Origin: Salinimicrobium flavum | GTDB taxonomy: Bacteria > Bacteroidota > Bacteroidia > Flavobacteriales > Flavobacteriaceae | Length of the DNA: 64,000 bases | NCBI RefSeq assembly: GCF_042684505.1 | Contig: NZ_JBHULT010000009.1 | Coordinates: 1-64,000 of the forward strand | Direction of reading: 5' to 3' | Part shown: positions 61,878 to 64,000 of the stretch, piece after piece | Position numbering within the stretch: position 1 is the stretch's first letter | How the letters are laid out: each line of letters begins with the position of its first letter | Program-made: the position numbers and the translations under genes | The notes under the pieces: generated by a model | The model's input: only the letters and a program-made list of their open reading frames with translations | What the model was told of the DNA's origin: nothing | Databases searched by the model: none

Positions 61878-63752
61878 ATGAAAAAGATCTTCACATTTCT
61901 ATTCCTGTTTTTGTGGACCGGCTTCAGCTTTGCCCAGGTAAAGGTTCCCGGCGCCGATGCGTCTGTAGATGCCACTCTTGTCTGGATGCGCGCCAATGAA
62001 ACTTCAGCAGAAAATGTAGATCAATTCCACGAAATTGCCCTCAGGACCCTGAAACGCGGTCTCAAAACAGCGCCTGACAGTACAGTTGCGCAGATCCATG
62101 AATCTTTAGCCAGCTGGCATTCCTATAACGGCAAGTTCCCGACGGACTCTGTGGTGTATCATGCAGAAAAAGCGCTGGGTTATTACTTAAGATCTAATGA
62201 TAAACAGAAAATCGCCGATTCCTACCGCTCACTTTCCATTGATTACCTGAATACCGGAGAATTAGAGAAAGCACAGGAGGTACTTTTTAAGGCCATTGAT
62301 CTTTACGAAGAGCTTGGTGACGAGGCCGGCCTTGGTAGTGCCTACCGCACTTTAGGAGTGAAATACAGGGTGACAGAAGATTACGAAAAATCCATAGAAT
62401 ACACTAACCTGGCGATCCCCTTTTTGGAGGAAGCGGAAGATCACAGCTCAATAGCCATTGCCCAATTCAATTTGATCATTGGCTACGGCGAACTGGGAGA
62501 ATTTGAAAAGGCCTATGAAGCCACAGAAAAATGCCTGGAGATCGTAAGAACAAAAGCCCCCGAAGAAGTCTTTGTGGCTGTGAGAGCCTACTCCTACCGG
62601 GGAGATGTGTATATCAAGGCCGGGGATCTTGAAAATGCACTCCAGGATTATATGACGGCATGGGAAATGTGCAAGCAGCAAATAGGTGAAGAACGTTGCG
62701 CCACCTATCGCACCGAGATTGGACACATTTTTCTTTTGCAGGAGAATTACGCGCAGGCTTTAGAACATCTGCTGGCGGGTGTGGACTCTTATGAGGACAA
62801 AGGGCAGGCAGGGCTCATTCAGCCCTATCTTGATCTTGCAGAAGCATACAGAAATCTGGGAGATTTCAGGAATGCCCTGATCTTCAAAGAAAGGGCCCAC
62901 GCCAATTCAGAAAAGATGCTTCAGGAAAGGATCAACAGTATAGAATCTGAAATGGCAATCAAATATGAGACTGAAAAGAAGGATGAGGCTCTTGCCTCTC
63001 AGGCGGCAATACTTCTACAGAAGAACGAGACACAGACCCTCATAATCATTATCGCTTCCCTGCTGTTACTGTTTTTAATTTCCCTTCTTTATTTCTTCTA
63101 CAAGAATAAAAAAGCCACCAGGATCATACGTACTAAAAATGCTGAAAAAGAACTTTTACTCAAGGAGATCCACCACCGGGTGAAAAATAACCTGGAAATG
63201 GTAAAAAGCCTTATCGCCCTTCAGGCGGCTCAAATTGAAGATCCCACCACCAAAGATGCCATGATCGCCAGTCAGAACAGGGTGCAGTCGATGGGGATCA
63301 TCCATCAGAAGTTATATCAGGGCAATAACCTTGGAAGCATCGAAATGAAAGATTACTTCCTCAACCTTAGCGAAGGTATTCTCGATTCTTTTAATGCCGA
63401 AGAGCGGGTAAAAATAGAATGCGCCATGGATGACCTGGAGCTGGATGTGGATACCGCCGTTCCCATAGGTTTAATTGTGAACGAGCTGCTTACAAATGCC
63501 TTGAAATATGCTTTTCCTCAGGATCAAAGGGGAGTTATCAATATACGCCTGGAAAAGGAAAGGGAGCATTATCTAAAACTGGAAGTGAGCGATAACGGGA
63601 TTGGAAAAACCGCAGGACTTGCTCCTAAGGGTACAGGTTTCGGCTCCCAATTGATAGAACTGCTCACCCGGCAACTTAACGGGCAGATGAGGGAACGCAG
63701 TGATACGGGAACTCACGTGGAATTTGATTTTGCCATTCAGAAAAGTGCATAA
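61878..63752 (+). CDS. TPR-containing membrane sensor histidine kinase
   Basis: This is a 624-residue kinase from ATG 61878. It has a signal peptide (1-20), an extracytoplasmic region of about six tetratricopeptide repeats (about 60-370), a single membrane helix (about 388-408) and a HisKA_2-type cytoplasmic kinase. The phosphoaccepting His is in EIHHRVKNNLEM (H432/H433). The ATPase domain has NELLTNALKYAF, DNGIG and GTGFGSQLI. This architecture is common in Bacteroidota. The downstream response regulator overlaps its stop by one base (TAATG). An in-frame GTG at 61809 is rejected because it precedes the signal peptide. Confidence 0.9.
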   Translation: MKKIFTFLFLFLWTGFSFAQVKVPGADASVDATLVWMRANETSAENVDQFHEIALRTLKRGLKTAPDSTVAQIHESLASWHSYNGKFPTDSVVYHAEKALGYYLRSNDKQKIADSYRSLSIDYLNTGELEKAQEVLFKAIDLYEELGDEAGLGSAYRTLGVKYRVTEDYEKSIEYTNLAIPFLEEAEDHSSIAIAQFNLIIGYGELGEFEKAYEATEKCLEIVRTKAPEEVFVAVRAYSYRGDVYIKAGDLENALQDYMTAWEMCKQQIGEERCATYRTEIGHIFLLQENYAQALEHLLAGVDSYEDKGQAGLIQPYLDLAEAYRNLGDFRNALIFKERAHANSEKMLQERINSIESEMAIKYETEKKDEALASQAAILLQKNETQTLIIIIASLLLLFLISLLYFFYKNKKATRIIRTKNAEKELLLKEIHHRVKNNLEMVKSLIALQAAQIEDPTTKDAMIASQNRVQSMGIIHQKLYQGNNLGSIEMKDYFLNLSEGILDSFNAEERVKIECAMDDLELDVDTAVPIGLIVNELLTNALKYAFPQDQRGVINIRLEKEREHYLKLEVSDNGIGKTAGLAPKGTGFGSQLIELLTRQLNGQMRERSDTGTHVEFDFAIQKSA

Positions 63753-64000
63753 TGGATGAAAAGATAAAGTTATTGATCGTGGAAGATGAGATGGTCATCG
63801 CTGCGAATATTTCCCTCCAGCTCACCGAAATGGGGTATGAGGTCACAGGCATTGTGCCCCGGGGTGAAGAAGCTTTGGTGCATGTGAGGGATAATCCTCC
63901 CGATATCATTTTGCTCGACATCAATCTTAAAGGCGAGCTGGATGGGATCGAAACTGCACGGGAAATGCAGAAGTTGCAGGATATCCCGGTGATCTATCTC
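63752..64000 (+). CDS. Response regulator (truncated by window end)
   Basis: This is the first 83 residues of a receiver domain. The acidic pair is E11-D12 (IVEDE) and the phosphoacceptor D56 (LLDINLKGELDG). The gene starts in the TAATG overlap with the TPR kinase stop, so it is the cognate regulator. The output domain lies beyond the window; LytTR is usual after HisKA_2 kinases in this phylum, but that cannot be seen here. Confidence 0.9.
   Translation, partial: MDEKIKLLIVEDEMVIAANISLQLTEMGYEVTGIVPRGEEALVHVRDNPPDIILLDINLKGELDGIETAREMQKLQDIPVIYL

Overview
The window is chromosomal DNA of a member of the Bacteroidota, most likely a marine Flavobacteriaceae (Gramella/Salegentibacter/Salinimicrobium type; the genus is not resolved). 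The evidence is the gliding-motility transporter genes gldF-gldG, two proteins with type IX secretion (T9SS) C-terminal sorting domains, many Bacteroidota-type lipoproteins, DUF4294 and DUF4870 proteins, and promoters of the Bacteroidota form (TTG, about 19-21 bases, TAnnTTTG). No rRNA or tRNA gene was recognised.

Layout. 1-767 is non-coding, with three tandem minus-strand promoters reading off the left edge. 768-19242 is a housekeeping block: DUF4294, M42 aminopeptidase, topoisomerase IB, acs, cbpA-cbpM, purC, phoH, SAM hydrolase, gldF-gldG, dnaN, small secreted proteins, DUF4870 and mnmE. Several intergenic gaps here are filled with degenerate simple-word repeats, and mnmE appears to carry an in-frame copy of a dispersed repeat.

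19225-42110 is an AT-rich integrated element of about 22.9 kb inserted at the 3' end of mnmE. Its ends are marked by an 18-base imperfect repeat: both copies encode the MnmE C-terminus Phe-Cys-Ile-Gly-Lys-stop. Just inside each end lie GTACCT motifs spaced 11 bases apart. The left arm carries a zinc/HTH protein, a tyrosine integrase, an unknown protein, a second HTH protein and a protein whose motifs resemble family-A polymerases. No relaxase, conjugation or phage structural gene is seen. The cargo lies on the minus strand and looks like a defence island: a P-loop ATPase with a HEPN-like tail, two PD-(D/E)XK nuclease-like proteins, a KAP P-loop NTPase, an HNH protein, and a tight four-gene operon with DrmA-like helicase and DrmB-like DUF1998 proteins (DISARM-like) but no methyltransferase or PLD nuclease. 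The genes are separated by related palindromic or repeated non-coding elements, as in a cassette array.

42437-49571 is a run of four exported proteins (PQQ-propeller lipoprotein, DUF5018-like lipoprotein, 1234-aa Ycf48/BNR T9SS protein, fibronectin-like lipoprotein). It is followed by a decayed internal fragment of mnmE, which suggests an older rearrangement at the same locus. 49845-56141 encodes a 2098-aa T9SS protein with 16 X25-like repeats. The right end carries a spondin-domain lipoprotein, a PAS histidine kinase with a decayed partial copy upstream, DUF2141 and DsrE-like exported proteins, and a TPR sensor kinase with its response regulator, which runs off the window.
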